In this document: positions 9,700-17,831 of the stretch, piece by piece | Layout of the letters: every line of letters starts with the position of its first letter | Numbering within the stretch: the first letter of the stretch is position 1 | Assembly (NCBI GenBank): GCA_943846755.1 | Contig: OX044365.1 | Coordinates: 2,480,001-2,544,000, forward strand | Origin: UBA8752 sp002336475 | Lineage (GTDB): Bacteria > Bacteroidota > Bacteroidia > Flavobacteriales_D > Sanyastnellaceae | DNA length: 64,000 bases | Reading direction: 5' to 3' | Notes under the pieces: generated by a model | Seen by the model: the letters and a program-made list of their open reading frames with translations, nothing else | Databases searched by the model: none | Told to the model about the DNA's origin: nothing | Made by a program: the position numbers and the translations under genes

Positions 9700-12600
9700 A
9701 TGCGCATTTTGAATTTCTTGTGTCCCTTTTGTCACGGCCTCAGAGTGTTGTCCTTGATGGCTCTGGTTTCGATATCTGGGCTAACCGCCCAGGAAGATTG
9801 CGGCTTTCTTACGGGCCCCGAGGGACTAGAGGCAGGATGTCAAGACTCTTGTGTCTGGGTGGTGCCGGAATTCGAGCGCTCGGCAGAGACCACAGGTTAT
9901 GATGTTGATTCGATCGCTTATGCGCCGCCTCTTGCCATAGGAACTGGTGTCGTTCAGGATGTGACGGGTACAGGTTTTACCAATAACATCGGCATTCCGT
10001 TTGGATTCAGCTTTTTTGATACGGACTTCTTTAGTCTGAAGGTGAGCCGCAAAGGGTTCTTGACCTTCAACACCAATTTGACGGGCAGTTACAATTATCC
10101 CAACCAGGATTTGGGGTCGGGGAATCTGCCCCCCAATTCGATCATGGCGCCCTATGCGTACATCAGCAACAATGGTGGGGAGGTTCGGACCCAGCTGCAA
10201 GGTGAATTTCCCTGCCGGCGCTTCATTATCAGTTGGGAGAATTTGCCTCAGACAGGATGTGGGTCGAACCTCTTGGTCACTCAAGTGGTGCTCTTTGAGA
10301 CCTCCAACAAGGTGGAGATGCACATCGGCCAATTTCAGTCTTGCTCTGGCATTACCGCTGTGGTTGGCATTCAGGGAGGAAGTGGGGAAGGAGCATACGG
10401 TCCGGATGCCTACAATACAGGAGAGTTTGCCATTGAAGACTTGGCATTCTCATATGCTCCCAATGGGGCCACACAGACCCAGTTGGTGTACCTGGTGGGC
10501 GACGAAGTCATTGGTCAAGGAGACAGCATTTCAGTGTGTATCGAGGAAAATACCGAGTTGATTATCGGAGCCAACTTTCCTGAGATTTTGCCGCCTCCAC
10601 CCACTCCGGGCAGTTGCGATGCTATTCCGGAAGAAGCCTGTGATACGACCATGGCTTACGACTTCAACTTGAGCGCCAACCAAACCGGGAGTTTCAACTT
10701 TCCTTTTGAAGGTGAGCTGCTGGGATTTGCTGCGACCAACAATTGGTCAACAGCCGGTGGCAGCTGGCCGGGAGATATGTCGATGTCCATTTGCGATCCT
10801 TCAGGTTCGTGCGGTGTGATCGAAGGTTTTTCGTTCGACTTGCCGGGTGTGCTCATTGGAGACTGGCCCGGAAACTGGAACACGACTTTCGGTGGCTTTT
10901 ATGAGGCTTGTTTCACAGTTCCAAACAACTTGCTTGAAGGCGATGGTAACTGGACATTAACGGTGCAAAATGCCTGGGGCGGTTCTGGCTCCAATGTCAA
11001 TTTTGAAGGGTCGGTGACCTTGTTTTACCTGTGCAATCTGGAACCCGAGGAGCCCGATACTTCTCAATTCATGGCATCTGATACTGTAATGGTTCAATTT
11101 GCTTTTGAATCTCAGAATGCCAGCTTCTCAATTCTGGACCTCGAAGGCAATCCCTTGAATGTACTGTGCAGTGGAGACGACGAGGTGTCCCTTGAAGCGA
11201 ATACGCTGGGAGGCACATGGTCCGCCAGTTGCCTCGGATGTTTAGACAATGAGGGGTCCATAGATCCCAGTCAGGCGCCGCCGGGATTGTTAGAGGTCAG
11301 TTATACCCTCAGCGGTGATTGCGGGGACATTACCGAGGTGGAGGAGCTGCAAGTGGGGTTGACTCCCAACGTGAACACGGGCAGCATCGGCGCACTGTGT
11401 CCTTTTGCTGACCCTGTTCAGCTGATAGGTACTCCGGTAGGTGGCTCATGGGAAGCCGATTGTGGCGACTGTCTGACGGGTGAGGGATTGTTTGACCCTT
11501 CTACAGGATCGGGTGCTTATTCAGCCACCTACACTTTTGGAACGCTTTGTACTGCCACTGGAGAAGTGGCGGTGAATGTTGGAGAGGCCATTGCAGCTGA
11601 ATTGGAAGACTTGAATTACTGTGAGTCCATCGGAGCCGTTCAATTGGACGGAGATGGACTGGCGGGAACATGGTCCGCGGATTGTGGGAGTTGTATCCAG
11701 AATTCAGGGTCATTTAGTCCACCGGGCCCCGGCACCTATGAGGTGAGTTTTATGCCTGGTGCAGGTTGTGGTGTGGAAAGTGGAGCGACAATTGTTGTTG
11801 ACGAAAGTCTACCCATTGGCTCGGCGAATTTGCCGGAAGCTTTATGTGTCGATGGCGCGGCCGTCGGTCTGGAAACGGATGTGCCTGGCGGGAATTGGAC
11901 CAGCTCAGGCACAGGTTTGAATGGGGATTCGTTTGACCCAGGAGCAGCGCCGTTGGGGATCAACGTTTTGACTTACGAGGTCGAGAATGGATCGTGCACG
12001 AATTCGGCTACTTTCTCTACCGAAGTCTTGCCCATTTTGAGTGTGTCGCTCCAAGACGAGGACCCCTTCTGTGTGAACAGTTCTGGGGGAAGCATCAACG
12101 CGGATGTTGACCTCGCTTCAGAAGCCTTTTGGTCTGACCTTCCGAACCTGGTTTGGTCCTCGGACTGCGGTGGATGCCTCAGCAACAATGGTGTCTTTGA
12201 CCCAGGCGATGCGGGCGAAGGGACGCACTCTATTTCCATCGGTTACAATGATCCGCTGGGCTGCAGTGTTGGCGCTACTATAGAGGTGTTGGTCGCTCCA
12301 GCGGTGGATGCCTCGATCGACAATATCCCAGACCTCTGTGAGTCCGAGGGCACACAAATTTTTTCTGCCGCTGACGGTGGAGGAACTTGGACCTCTTCTT
12401 GTGGATCTTGTCTGTCTCCAGCAGGCAGTTTTGATCCTGGAATTGGCGCGGGCAATTACACGGTGACCTACACCATTACTGATGTCTGTTCTGATGTCGA
12501 TGCTGTCCAAATCACAGTCGTGCCACAGCGCGATGCGGCCATATTGGTCGACGTGCCCAACGATGAGTTGTGTATTGGGGTAGAAGAATGGCAACTGGGA

Positions 12601-13026
12601 TCGATTTGGGCCGGAGGAGTCTGGAGTGCGGACAGCCCTTCAGGCAATGACTGTATCGACCCAGTGACCGGGATGCTCAACCTTGAAGCTGCTGGTGTTG
12701 GGACGGTGACAGTGACCCATGTCCTCGAAGGTTTGTGCGGCGACTCTGACACCCACGTGCTGGACATCTTGTCATGTAGCGTTGAGCTCGTCAATATTTT
12801 CACGCCCAATGGCGATGGAAAGAACGACCGGCTTGTGTTCAAATACATCGAACTCTATCCTCAAAACATCCTCACGGTATTCAATAGAAACGGAGCTGTG
12901 GTGTATGAGGCCGAAGGCTATGAGAACGACTGGGACGGGGATGGTGCCGCCGATGGGACCCATTATTTCGTGCTCCAACTTCCAGAAGGAGTCGAGCACG
13001 CTGGACAGTTGATGATCCAGAGGTAG
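9700..13026 (+). CDS. Large secreted repeat protein with type B T9SS sorting domain
   Basis: 1,108 residues starting at ATG 9700, followed by a signal peptide ending near 'GLTAQED'; longer in-frame versions would overlap the upstream gene and are rejected. The N-terminal half resembles beta-sandwich adhesin domains. From about residue 490 there are at least six Ig-like repeats with a recurring 'GxWxxxCGxCxxxxGxFDP...GxYxVxY' pattern, each carrying a CxxC pair. The C-terminus (about residues 1027-1108, 'NIFTPNGDGKND...NGAVVYEAEGYENDWDG') is the gliding-motility/CHU-type (type B) T9SS domain. Likely exported to the cell surface and a candidate adhesin; partner unknown. Confidence 0.85.
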   Translation: MRILNFLCPFCHGLRVLSLMALVSISGLTAQEDCGFLTGPEGLEAGCQDSCVWVVPEFERSAETTGYDVDSIAYAPPLAIGTGVVQDVTGTGFTNNIGIPFGFSFFDTDFFSLKVSRKGFLTFNTNLTGSYNYPNQDLGSGNLPPNSIMAPYAYISNNGGEVRTQLQGEFPCRRFIISWENLPQTGCGSNLLVTQVVLFETSNKVEMHIGQFQSCSGITAVVGIQGGSGEGAYGPDAYNTGEFAIEDLAFSYAPNGATQTQLVYLVGDEVIGQGDSISVCIEENTELIIGANFPEILPPPPTPGSCDAIPEEACDTTMAYDFNLSANQTGSFNFPFEGELLGFAATNNWSTAGGSWPGDMSMSICDPSGSCGVIEGFSFDLPGVLIGDWPGNWNTTFGGFYEACFTVPNNLLEGDGNWTLTVQNAWGGSGSNVNFEGSVTLFYLCNLEPEEPDTSQFMASDTVMVQFAFESQNASFSILDLEGNPLNVLCSGDDEVSLEANTLGGTWSASCLGCLDNEGSIDPSQAPPGLLEVSYTLSGDCGDITEVEELQVGLTPNVNTGSIGALCPFADPVQLIGTPVGGSWEADCGDCLTGEGLFDPSTGSGAYSATYTFGTLCTATGEVAVNVGEAIAAELEDLNYCESIGAVQLDGDGLAGTWSADCGSCIQNSGSFSPPGPGTYEVSFMPGAGCGVESGATIVVDESLPIGSANLPEALCVDGAAVGLETDVPGGNWTSSGTGLNGDSFDPGAAPLGINVLTYEVENGSCTNSATFSTEVLPILSVSLQDEDPFCVNSSGGSINADVDLASEAFWSDLPNLVWSSDCGGCLSNNGVFDPGDAGEGTHSISIGYNDPLGCSVGATIEVLVAPAVDASIDNIPDLCESEGTQIFSAADGGGTWTSSCGSCLSPAGSFDPGIGAGNYTVTYTITDVCSDVDAVQITVVPQRDAAILVDVPNDELCIGVEEWQLGSIWAGGVWSADSPSGNDCIDPVTGMLNLEAAGVGTVTVTHVLEGLCGDSDTHVLDILSCSVELVNIFTPNGDGKNDRLVFKYIELYPQNILTVFNRNGAVVYEAEGYENDWDGDGAADGTHYFVLQLPEGVEHAGQLMIQR

Positions 13027-13029
13027 GCT

Positions 13030-13569
13030 TTACGCCTGCTCTTTGCGGAGGTATTCCGTTTCAAATGCGCTGCGCCTGAGGGATGATCTGAGGTGCCATA
13101 GTGCTTCTTCTTGAAACTGCATCAGCCCGGTAATACAACCTGCTGTGACTTCGTCTCCAGCGTGTTGGGCAGTGGTGAGCAGCTCCCTTTCTAGCTTGAG
13201 CAGGTGAGAAAAGGATTCCCGCACCATCCGCATGCAGGCCCGGTCGTGAAATGCGCCTTCGTGTGCGCCCAAATTGGACAATTCTAGGACCGCTTCGATG
13301 GACGTGGGGGGCAGGCCTTCGAGGCACCTGACTCTTCGGCCGAGAACGTCTACTGCAGACTGAGCATGCTCGATGTGACTGGGAAGAATGTCACGTAAAA
13401 GAATGTACTGTTCACCCCAGCCGTTCCACAGTGCTCCACGGAGATTGAAACGGAAAACCTCGAAATCGGACAGCAAAACATTGAGCATAGGGACCAACTG
13501 GTCAGCCCATGTTTTGTCGAGATGAGAGGACAGGGTGCTGGGAGCGCTGGTCATGGTCGGAGCGGGCAT
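13030..13569 (-). CDS. Dps/ferritin-like protein, divergent
   Basis: 179 residues from the ATG at 13569; the ATG at 13554 is also possible. A longer frame starts at TTG 13638, but this would sit in a TTGACA-like promoter element. The helical 'FRFNLRGALW', 'VDVLGRRVRCL' and 'TSIEAVLELSNL' segments line up with the Dps family core, including the RG after helix A and the 'R..R' turn. The ferroxidase ligands expected in Dps (His in 'HWN', Asp and Glu in 'DxxAER') appear replaced by R, V/D and G, so iron oxidation may be lost. Possible roles are DNA protection or a structural paralogue. Divergent from the gene at 13734. Confidence 0.6.
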   Translation of the reverse strand: MPAPTMTSAPSTLSSHLDKTWADQLVPMLNVLLSDFEVFRFNLRGALWNGWGEQYILLRDILPSHIEHAQSAVDVLGRRVRCLEGLPPTSIEAVLELSNLGAHEGAFHDRACMRMVRESFSHLLKLERELLTTAQHAGDEVTAGCITGLMQFQEEALWHLRSSLRRSAFETEYLRKEQA

Positions 13570-13733
13570 TAAATGGTGAATCGGAGAAGCCCGATGAAAG
13601 TGAGGCAATAGGGGGCTACCTGTGATGATGTTTGTCAATGATTTTTATGATGTATGTCATATTCCTGCAACCAATTGGTTTTCTTTCGGAGTTATTGAAG
13701 GGGGTGTCACAATCCTCGATTGAAATCAAAAAG

Positions 13734-14534
13734 ATGAAGAATCAACACACTTTACTTGCCGTCTTTGTGGCCGCAGGCGCTTTGGTGCTGCTGTCCAACT
13801 CCAGTGGTGTAGCACACCAACAGAACAAGGACCGAACCGGTGCTCCGGGAAGCGACAACACCTGTCAACAGTGCCATGCGGGAGGCAGCTTTGCACCAGA
13901 GGTGAGTGCGTTTTTAGTGGTAGAAGGTGACATTGCACTCTCGGGCGAGTATGTGCCTGGGGCGACCCACACACTTGTGGTCAGTGTGAGTGCATCTGGC
14001 AGTCCTCAGGGTTATGGTGTGCACGGAACTGCAGTGCTGTCTGATGGTTCCAATGCTGGAACCTTCAACGATCAAGACCCCAATGACTGTGTATGGCTCG
14101 ACGAAGTGGATGGCCGTCACATTTTTGAGCAGAATGATTTGTGCCCGAATGGCACGTTTGAAATAGAATGGGTGGCCCCTGCAGAGGGAAGTGGCCCCGT
14201 CAGTGTTTATGCAGCCACCATCGCTGCCAATGGCAATGGGACTTCAGCCGGTGACGCATTTGCAGGAGGACAATTTGATTTTGAAGAAATGGTCACCAGT
14301 GTGGATGACTTGGCCATGGAGCTTTTTGAAGTGCGTTCAGGGTTGAACGGGGCGCTGGCGGTCAATGCCCAAGAGGGCCTTGTGATTTCGGTCTTGACGT
14401 TGGATGGTCGGATTTTGTTCGACGGAGCACTTGAGGCTGGATCACATACGGTGAACCTCTCTCATGCTGGTTTGGCCATTGTCCATGCGGTTTCTGCTTC
14501 TGGAGCAGTCCAATCTCAAAAAGTGTGGTTCTAA
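13734..14534 (+). CDS. Secreted choice-of-anchor V (Reeler-like) domain protein with CxxCH motif
   Basis: 266 residues from ATG 13734, beginning with a signal peptide (MKNQHTLLAVF...SGVAHQ). The segment 'DRTGAPGSDNTCQQCH' followed by a beta-rich domain with 'GYGVHGTAVLSDGS' is the pattern of choice-of-anchor V proteins; the CQQCH could bind heme c or a metal. The last 65 residues ('LTLDGRILFDG...AIVHAVSASGAVQSQKVWF') resemble a shortened T9SS type A domain. The stop codon overlaps the next start by one base. Function unknown, probably surface exposed. Confidence 0.75.
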   Translation: MKNQHTLLAVFVAAGALVLLSNSSGVAHQQNKDRTGAPGSDNTCQQCHAGGSFAPEVSAFLVVEGDIALSGEYVPGATHTLVVSVSASGSPQGYGVHGTAVLSDGSNAGTFNDQDPNDCVWLDEVDGRHIFEQNDLCPNGTFEIEWVAPAEGSGPVSVYAATIAANGNGTSAGDAFAGGQFDFEEMVTSVDDLAMELFEVRSGLNGALAVNAQEGLVISVLTLDGRILFDGALEAGSHTVNLSHAGLAIVHAVSASGAVQSQKVWF

Positions 14535-15013
14535 TGAAGAGGGCCTTCGTTGGATCATGTGCCGTCATATTGGCATTGCTGTGCACAGGGTGCGGCTCTG
14601 GTCCTGAAGTTCCGAGCACGCCGCAAGGATTGGAAGAGGATTTGATTGTTGGGGTCGTGCAGGATTTCTTTCAAGCTTTGGAGGCCCGAGAGAAGGTCAG
14701 GCTTGAACGTGTGCTGCACGAGGATGCCACACTCACTAGAATTGATGTGCGTGGAGCGGAACGCTCGGTGTCTCGTTCGTCTGGATCAGATTGGATTTCA
14801 GCTGTGAGTGTGTCAGGGCCGCCATTGATTGAGCGCATGGAAGGCGCGCAGGTCGAAGTCGCTGAGAACCTGGCTCAACTTTGGGCTTACTACACCTTTC
14901 AAATCGGTGACTCCCTGAGCCATTGTGGTTACGACGCTTTTCAGCTGGTCAAAACAGGTCCAGAGGGTTGGCGAATCTTAGGGGTTACATATACCATTGA
15001 AACATGTCCATGA
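14534..15013 (+). CDS. Lipoprotein with NTF2/SnoaL-like fold
   Basis: 159 residues. The N-terminus 'MKRAFVGSCAVILALLCTGC' is a lipoprotein signal with lipobox LCTGC. The remainder ('VVQDFFQALEAREKVRLERVL', 'AQLWAYYTF', 'AFQLVKT..GWRILGVTYT') follows the nuclear transport factor 2-like cone fold seen in many small Bacteroidota lipoproteins. The start is taken at 14534 because the ATG overlaps the stop of the upstream gene, indicating co-translation. Ligand unknown. Confidence 0.65.
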   Translation: MKRAFVGSCAVILALLCTGCGSGPEVPSTPQGLEEDLIVGVVQDFFQALEAREKVRLERVLHEDATLTRIDVRGAERSVSRSSGSDWISAVSVSGPPLIERMEGAQVEVAENLAQLWAYYTFQIGDSLSHCGYDAFQLVKTGPEGWRILGVTYTIETCP

Positions 15014-15738
15014 AAGGAATTTTGATTGCGGTGATTTTAGGCATAGCCGGATCATTTGCGGGGGCCCAAGCGCAGGTTGATGGCGACATTGATGCACGAA
15101 GCCTTCTAAAGCTGAACCTCAGTGACTGGTATTTCGCCCGTTACGAGCTCTGTTACGAGCATGTGATCAATGCATCGACTTCTGTGCAGCTTGCTGTGGC
15201 AGGTATCGGGGAATCCGAGGATTTTGGAACGTACCGTTACAACAACCTGACGATGATGGATTCGTGGACGGATGTGAGCGTCAACCACAGTGGTTGGAGG
15301 GTGACGCCAGAATTGCGCAGGTATGCATGGGTGTATGGCGGAATGCCAGAGGGGGTTTTTGTGAGCATTATGGGACGCATTGAGAACTGGATGCTTGAAT
15401 TTGATGAAGACATCGATGACTTCGGGGGCATTGCAGAAGGCCAGTTCGAAGGAGAGTTGGATGGGACATGGAGACAGTTTCATTGGGGAGGTGGAGTGCT
15501 TGTGGGGTACCAGTGGTATTCAGACAATGGGATCAGTCTGGAAGTGTATACAGGCCCCATGTTCCGCAGTTATTCGCGAAGCTGGAGCCATGATGGCACA
15601 CTGAACGAGGAGGAAAAGGAATGGGTAGAGGACAGCCTCGAAGACCGGCTTTTCAGCGGTTCTCGTTCTGCGACTTATCTCAACAGCAACAGTGGTCCAG
15701 GTTGGCGTTTCGGATTGACAGTCGGTTTGGGACTTTGA
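15004..15738 (+). CDS. Outer-membrane beta-barrel protein, DUF3575-like
   Basis: 244 residues with a signal peptide (cleaved near AQAQVDG). Alternating aromatic and polar strands, 'YFARYELCYEHVI', 'GWRVTPELRRYAW', 'GGGVLVGYQWYSDNGISLEV' and the ending 'WRFGLTVGLGL' indicate a small barrel. Starts 10 bases before the end of the preceding lipoprotein gene, so the genes at 13734, 14534 and 15004 form an operon-like run. Family assignment to DUF3575 is tentative. Confidence 0.6.
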   Translation: MSMKGILIAVILGIAGSFAGAQAQVDGDIDARSLLKLNLSDWYFARYELCYEHVINASTSVQLAVAGIGESEDFGTYRYNNLTMMDSWTDVSVNHSGWRVTPELRRYAWVYGGMPEGVFVSIMGRIENWMLEFDEDIDDFGGIAEGQFEGELDGTWRQFHWGGGVLVGYQWYSDNGISLEVYTGPMFRSYSRSWSHDGTLNEEEKEWVEDSLEDRLFSGSRSATYLNSNSGPGWRFGLTVGLGL

Positions 15739-15865
15739 TGGTATCCGGTCAGCAAGTCGATGATAAAAGTCACCTTTCTTATTGACAGTTGTCAGGAGAA
15801 CTGCAGCTTCTCTTCTGCAGATTGACTCTTGAACAATGGCGGTGCGCCTAGCGCATCACAAGACA

Positions 15866-15914
15866 GGTTTTGGTTTGACGGCCCGGTACGAAAGCGTACT
15901 GGGCCGTCTCTTTT
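15866..15914 (+). terminator. AGGTTTTGGTT element plus terminator hairpin, copy 2
   Basis: AGGTTTTGGTT is followed by GACGGCCCGGTACG-AAAG-CGTACTGGGCCGTC (14 pairs including wobble) and TCTTTT. It would end transcripts of the operon ending at 15738. Same layout as copies at 5645 and 47893. Confidence 0.7.
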
Positions 15915-15919
15915 GGGCC

Positions 15920-15927
15920 TAGATTCG
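15920..15927 (+). promoter_or_regulatory. -7 box TAGATTCG
   Basis: TAGATTCG resembles TAnnTTTG, lies after the terminator and ends 4 bases before the ATG at 15932, predicting a leaderless transcript. Confidence 0.4.
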
Positions 15928-15931
15928 GAAC

Positions 15932-16345
15932 ATGGACAAGAACAAAATGAAAACGGTCGCAGCCCTTGGCCTTTGTGTTGGGGTACTGGCGGTCATTGTT
16001 TGGTCACAAATAGAGCGTCCCCACCGCGATGTAGCCGCGGAGCCCGCGCAATTCAAAATGGTGGCCCAAGAGCTCGTGGGATTTATGGCCTCGGGCGATT
16101 CTAGCGCAGTCCAATATCTCAATGCGGTTGTGGAGTTGTACGCTGTAGTGCAAGCAGATGACGGAACAAGGGCTTCATTCGAAGGAGGAGTGGTCGCCGC
16201 TTGGGATACACTGCAGCCGCACCGGCCACTGGATCCAGGAGAGTTGTTGCGTGTGAAAGGCCGTGTCACTGGCTACGACGACCTCTTTGAAGAAGTCCGC
16301 ATGGACGGTCTTGTATTGGTTCATGACCCAGACGCTGGTCTTTGA
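15932..16345 (+). CDS. Membrane-anchored OB-fold (tRNA_anti-like) protein
   Basis: 137 residues. An N-terminal transmembrane anchor (about residues 7-25, LGLCVGVLAVIVW) is followed by a small domain ending in 'VKGRVTGYDDLFEEVRMDGLVLV', which resembles OB-fold proteins annotated tRNA_anti-like in Bacteroidota. Role unknown. Followed 43 bases later by the gene at 16389, possibly as a unit. Confidence 0.5.
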   Translation: MDKNKMKTVAALGLCVGVLAVIVWSQIERPHRDVAAEPAQFKMVAQELVGFMASGDSSAVQYLNAVVELYAVVQADDGTRASFEGGVVAAWDTLQPHRPLDPGELLRVKGRVTGYDDLFEEVRMDGLVLVHDPDAGL

Positions 16346-16388
16346 TTCAGCTTGAAGCATCTTCGTTCCGCTTCTTCAATCCTTTGAC

Positions 16389-17282
16389 ATGCTCAAATTG
16401 ATTCTTCATGTTTCAGCCGCCGCTCTGGTATTGTGGAGCCCGTTATTGGCATGTGCCCAAATCCAAACGGCTCCCTATTCGCTGGAGTGGGAGGTGGTTG
16501 CGGTGGACAGTATTCCTGGAATGACGACCGCACGGTTGTATGCGAAATTGGTCAACCCCACGGACTACTTGACTTCCGTATCGGGATGGGATGAGATGGA
16601 AGGAGAAGTGCTGACCACCACGTCATTCTACCAAAATCCAGATGGGTGGGCGACCCCCAACAATAACAATCCCCTGTTGTTTGTCCCTTTGCCTGATTTG
16701 CGGTGGGATTCTTGGGTGACCATTGGTATAGAAGTGGCACCAAATGGCGCCGAGGGGGAGATCCCTGTGGGGCTTTTTCCACCGCAGACAGAGTATTGGG
16801 TGGACGACTTTGAAGCTGGAGGGAGTCTGGTGATGGACATTGATGGTGCATGGTTTGTCACGCTTGGATCGTCCAATGGGATTGCTGGGGATGACCTCCG
16901 TGTATTGGTTGGGCAATTCACCACAGATGGGATCATCAGCGGGGTATTGAACCTTCAAGTTTTTTCTGAAGGTGTGTCCTCAGATGACTTTATGGACGAC
17001 GTCTACAGCGTTCCCATTCCTGAATTTGATGCAGGCGCGGTGTCGTCTGTGGCTGGAAATCAACGCCATCCAGAGAACGCATGGCGGTTGTTCGCCATGG
17101 ACGGTGGAGGATACCGGCATCACGTAGAACATTTTGTAACCCATTGGTTTCAAGTGGATTTCGTAGGGAATCGCATGCATGAAGGGGCTGTATGTGATGG
17201 TTTTTTTGAAACCACAAAGGCAGGGGTTGTCGCACTAGTGGGGGCTGATGGACGGGTGGTTGGTACACGTGTGATGAGGTGA
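16389..17282 (+). CDS. Secreted protein with stand-alone DSWVTIG domain
   Basis: 297 residues with a signal peptide (cleaved near LLACAQI). Residues about 30-210 form a domain with 'YLTSVSG', 'SFYQNPDGWATP', 'WDSWVTIG', 'WVDDFEAGG', 'GAWFVT' and 'VLVGQFTTDGIISGVLNLQVF'. The same ordered motifs occur in the surface proteins at 1-5365, 22331-25361 and 25548-36203, so this is the simplest copy of a shared domain that I cannot assign to a named family. The C-terminal 'GVVALVGADGRVVGTRVM' may be a degenerate T9SS end. Confidence 0.6.
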   Translation: MLKLILHVSAAALVLWSPLLACAQIQTAPYSLEWEVVAVDSIPGMTTARLYAKLVNPTDYLTSVSGWDEMEGEVLTTTSFYQNPDGWATPNNNNPLLFVPLPDLRWDSWVTIGIEVAPNGAEGEIPVGLFPPQTEYWVDDFEAGGSLVMDIDGAWFVTLGSSNGIAGDDLRVLVGQFTTDGIISGVLNLQVFSEGVSSDDFMDDVYSVPIPEFDAGAVSSVAGNQRHPENAWRLFAMDGGGYRHHVEHFVTHWFQVDFVGNRMHEGAVCDGFFETTKAGVVALVGADGRVVGTRVMR

Positions 17283-17303
17283 ATGGGGATATCTAAAATC
17301 ATA

Positions 17304-17321
17304 AGTCAGAAATGTCTGACT
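17304..17321. other. Inverted repeat AGTCAGA/TCTGACT
   Basis: A 7-bp perfect stem with an AATG loop lies 22 bases after the stop at 17282. It could be a weak terminator or an operator for the next gene; there is no T-tract. Confidence 0.3.
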
Positions 17322-17383
17322 GAGAATTGAAGAATGTTGAAAGAAATTGCTTATGGTATTTAACCGTAGAATTTTTTACGACA

Positions 17384-17764
17384 ATGGATTTGCAAACGGC
17401 TAAAAAGAATTTTGTCAACCATGGAGTCATGGGGGGCGTTCTGTTAGTAGTGGGAATTGCTTCAGTGTTTGATGGAGCGTTCAGAAGGACAACTGAAACC
17501 ATTCAGGAAATTTGGGTGGTAGAATTCAGTGCGGGTTTGGTTTTATGTCTTTTCGGTCTAGTCCTGTTTGGAAGTGCAGTTCGATACTTGGTCCACATGG
17601 ACCGGATTGCAGAGTATTCTGAAAGAAAAGCGAGGCACCGCTCTTCGAAGGACCGCAGAAGCCACTCAGTGCGTCCAAAAATGAAAAAGAGCTCATTCAA
17701 AGAGTCTGGCATGGAAAGCCTAGAAGGTATTCGCCTGGCTGCAGTGAAGTCGGGTACAGTGTAA
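17384..17764 (+). CDS. Small two-pass membrane protein, unknown
   Basis: 126 residues from ATG 17384; an upstream TTG extension is less likely. Two hydrophobic segments (about residues 14-30 and 48-70) are followed by a strongly basic, Ser/Arg/Lys-rich cytoplasmic tail (RKARHRSSKDRRSHS). No family recognised. The upstream leader is more A+T rich than its surroundings. Ends 20 bases before a bidirectional terminator. Confidence 0.5.
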   Translation: MDLQTAKKNFVNHGVMGGVLLVVGIASVFDGAFRRTTETIQEIWVVEFSAGLVLCLFGLVLFGSAVRYLVHMDRIAEYSERKARHRSSKDRRSHSVRPKMKKSSFKESGMESLEGIRLAAVKSGTV

Positions 17765-17783
17765 CCGTTAGAGTTACCCCAAT

Positions 17784-17811
17784 AAAAAAGGCGCCATTGG
17801 CGCCTTTTTTA
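17784..17811. terminator. Bidirectional terminator
   Basis: AAAAAAGGCGCC-ATT-GGCGCCTTTTTT lies between the convergent genes ending at 17764 (+) and 17832 (-) and has A/T tracts on both sides. Confidence 0.9.
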
Positions 17812-17831
17812 TTGTATCTCATTGTCCTCGG

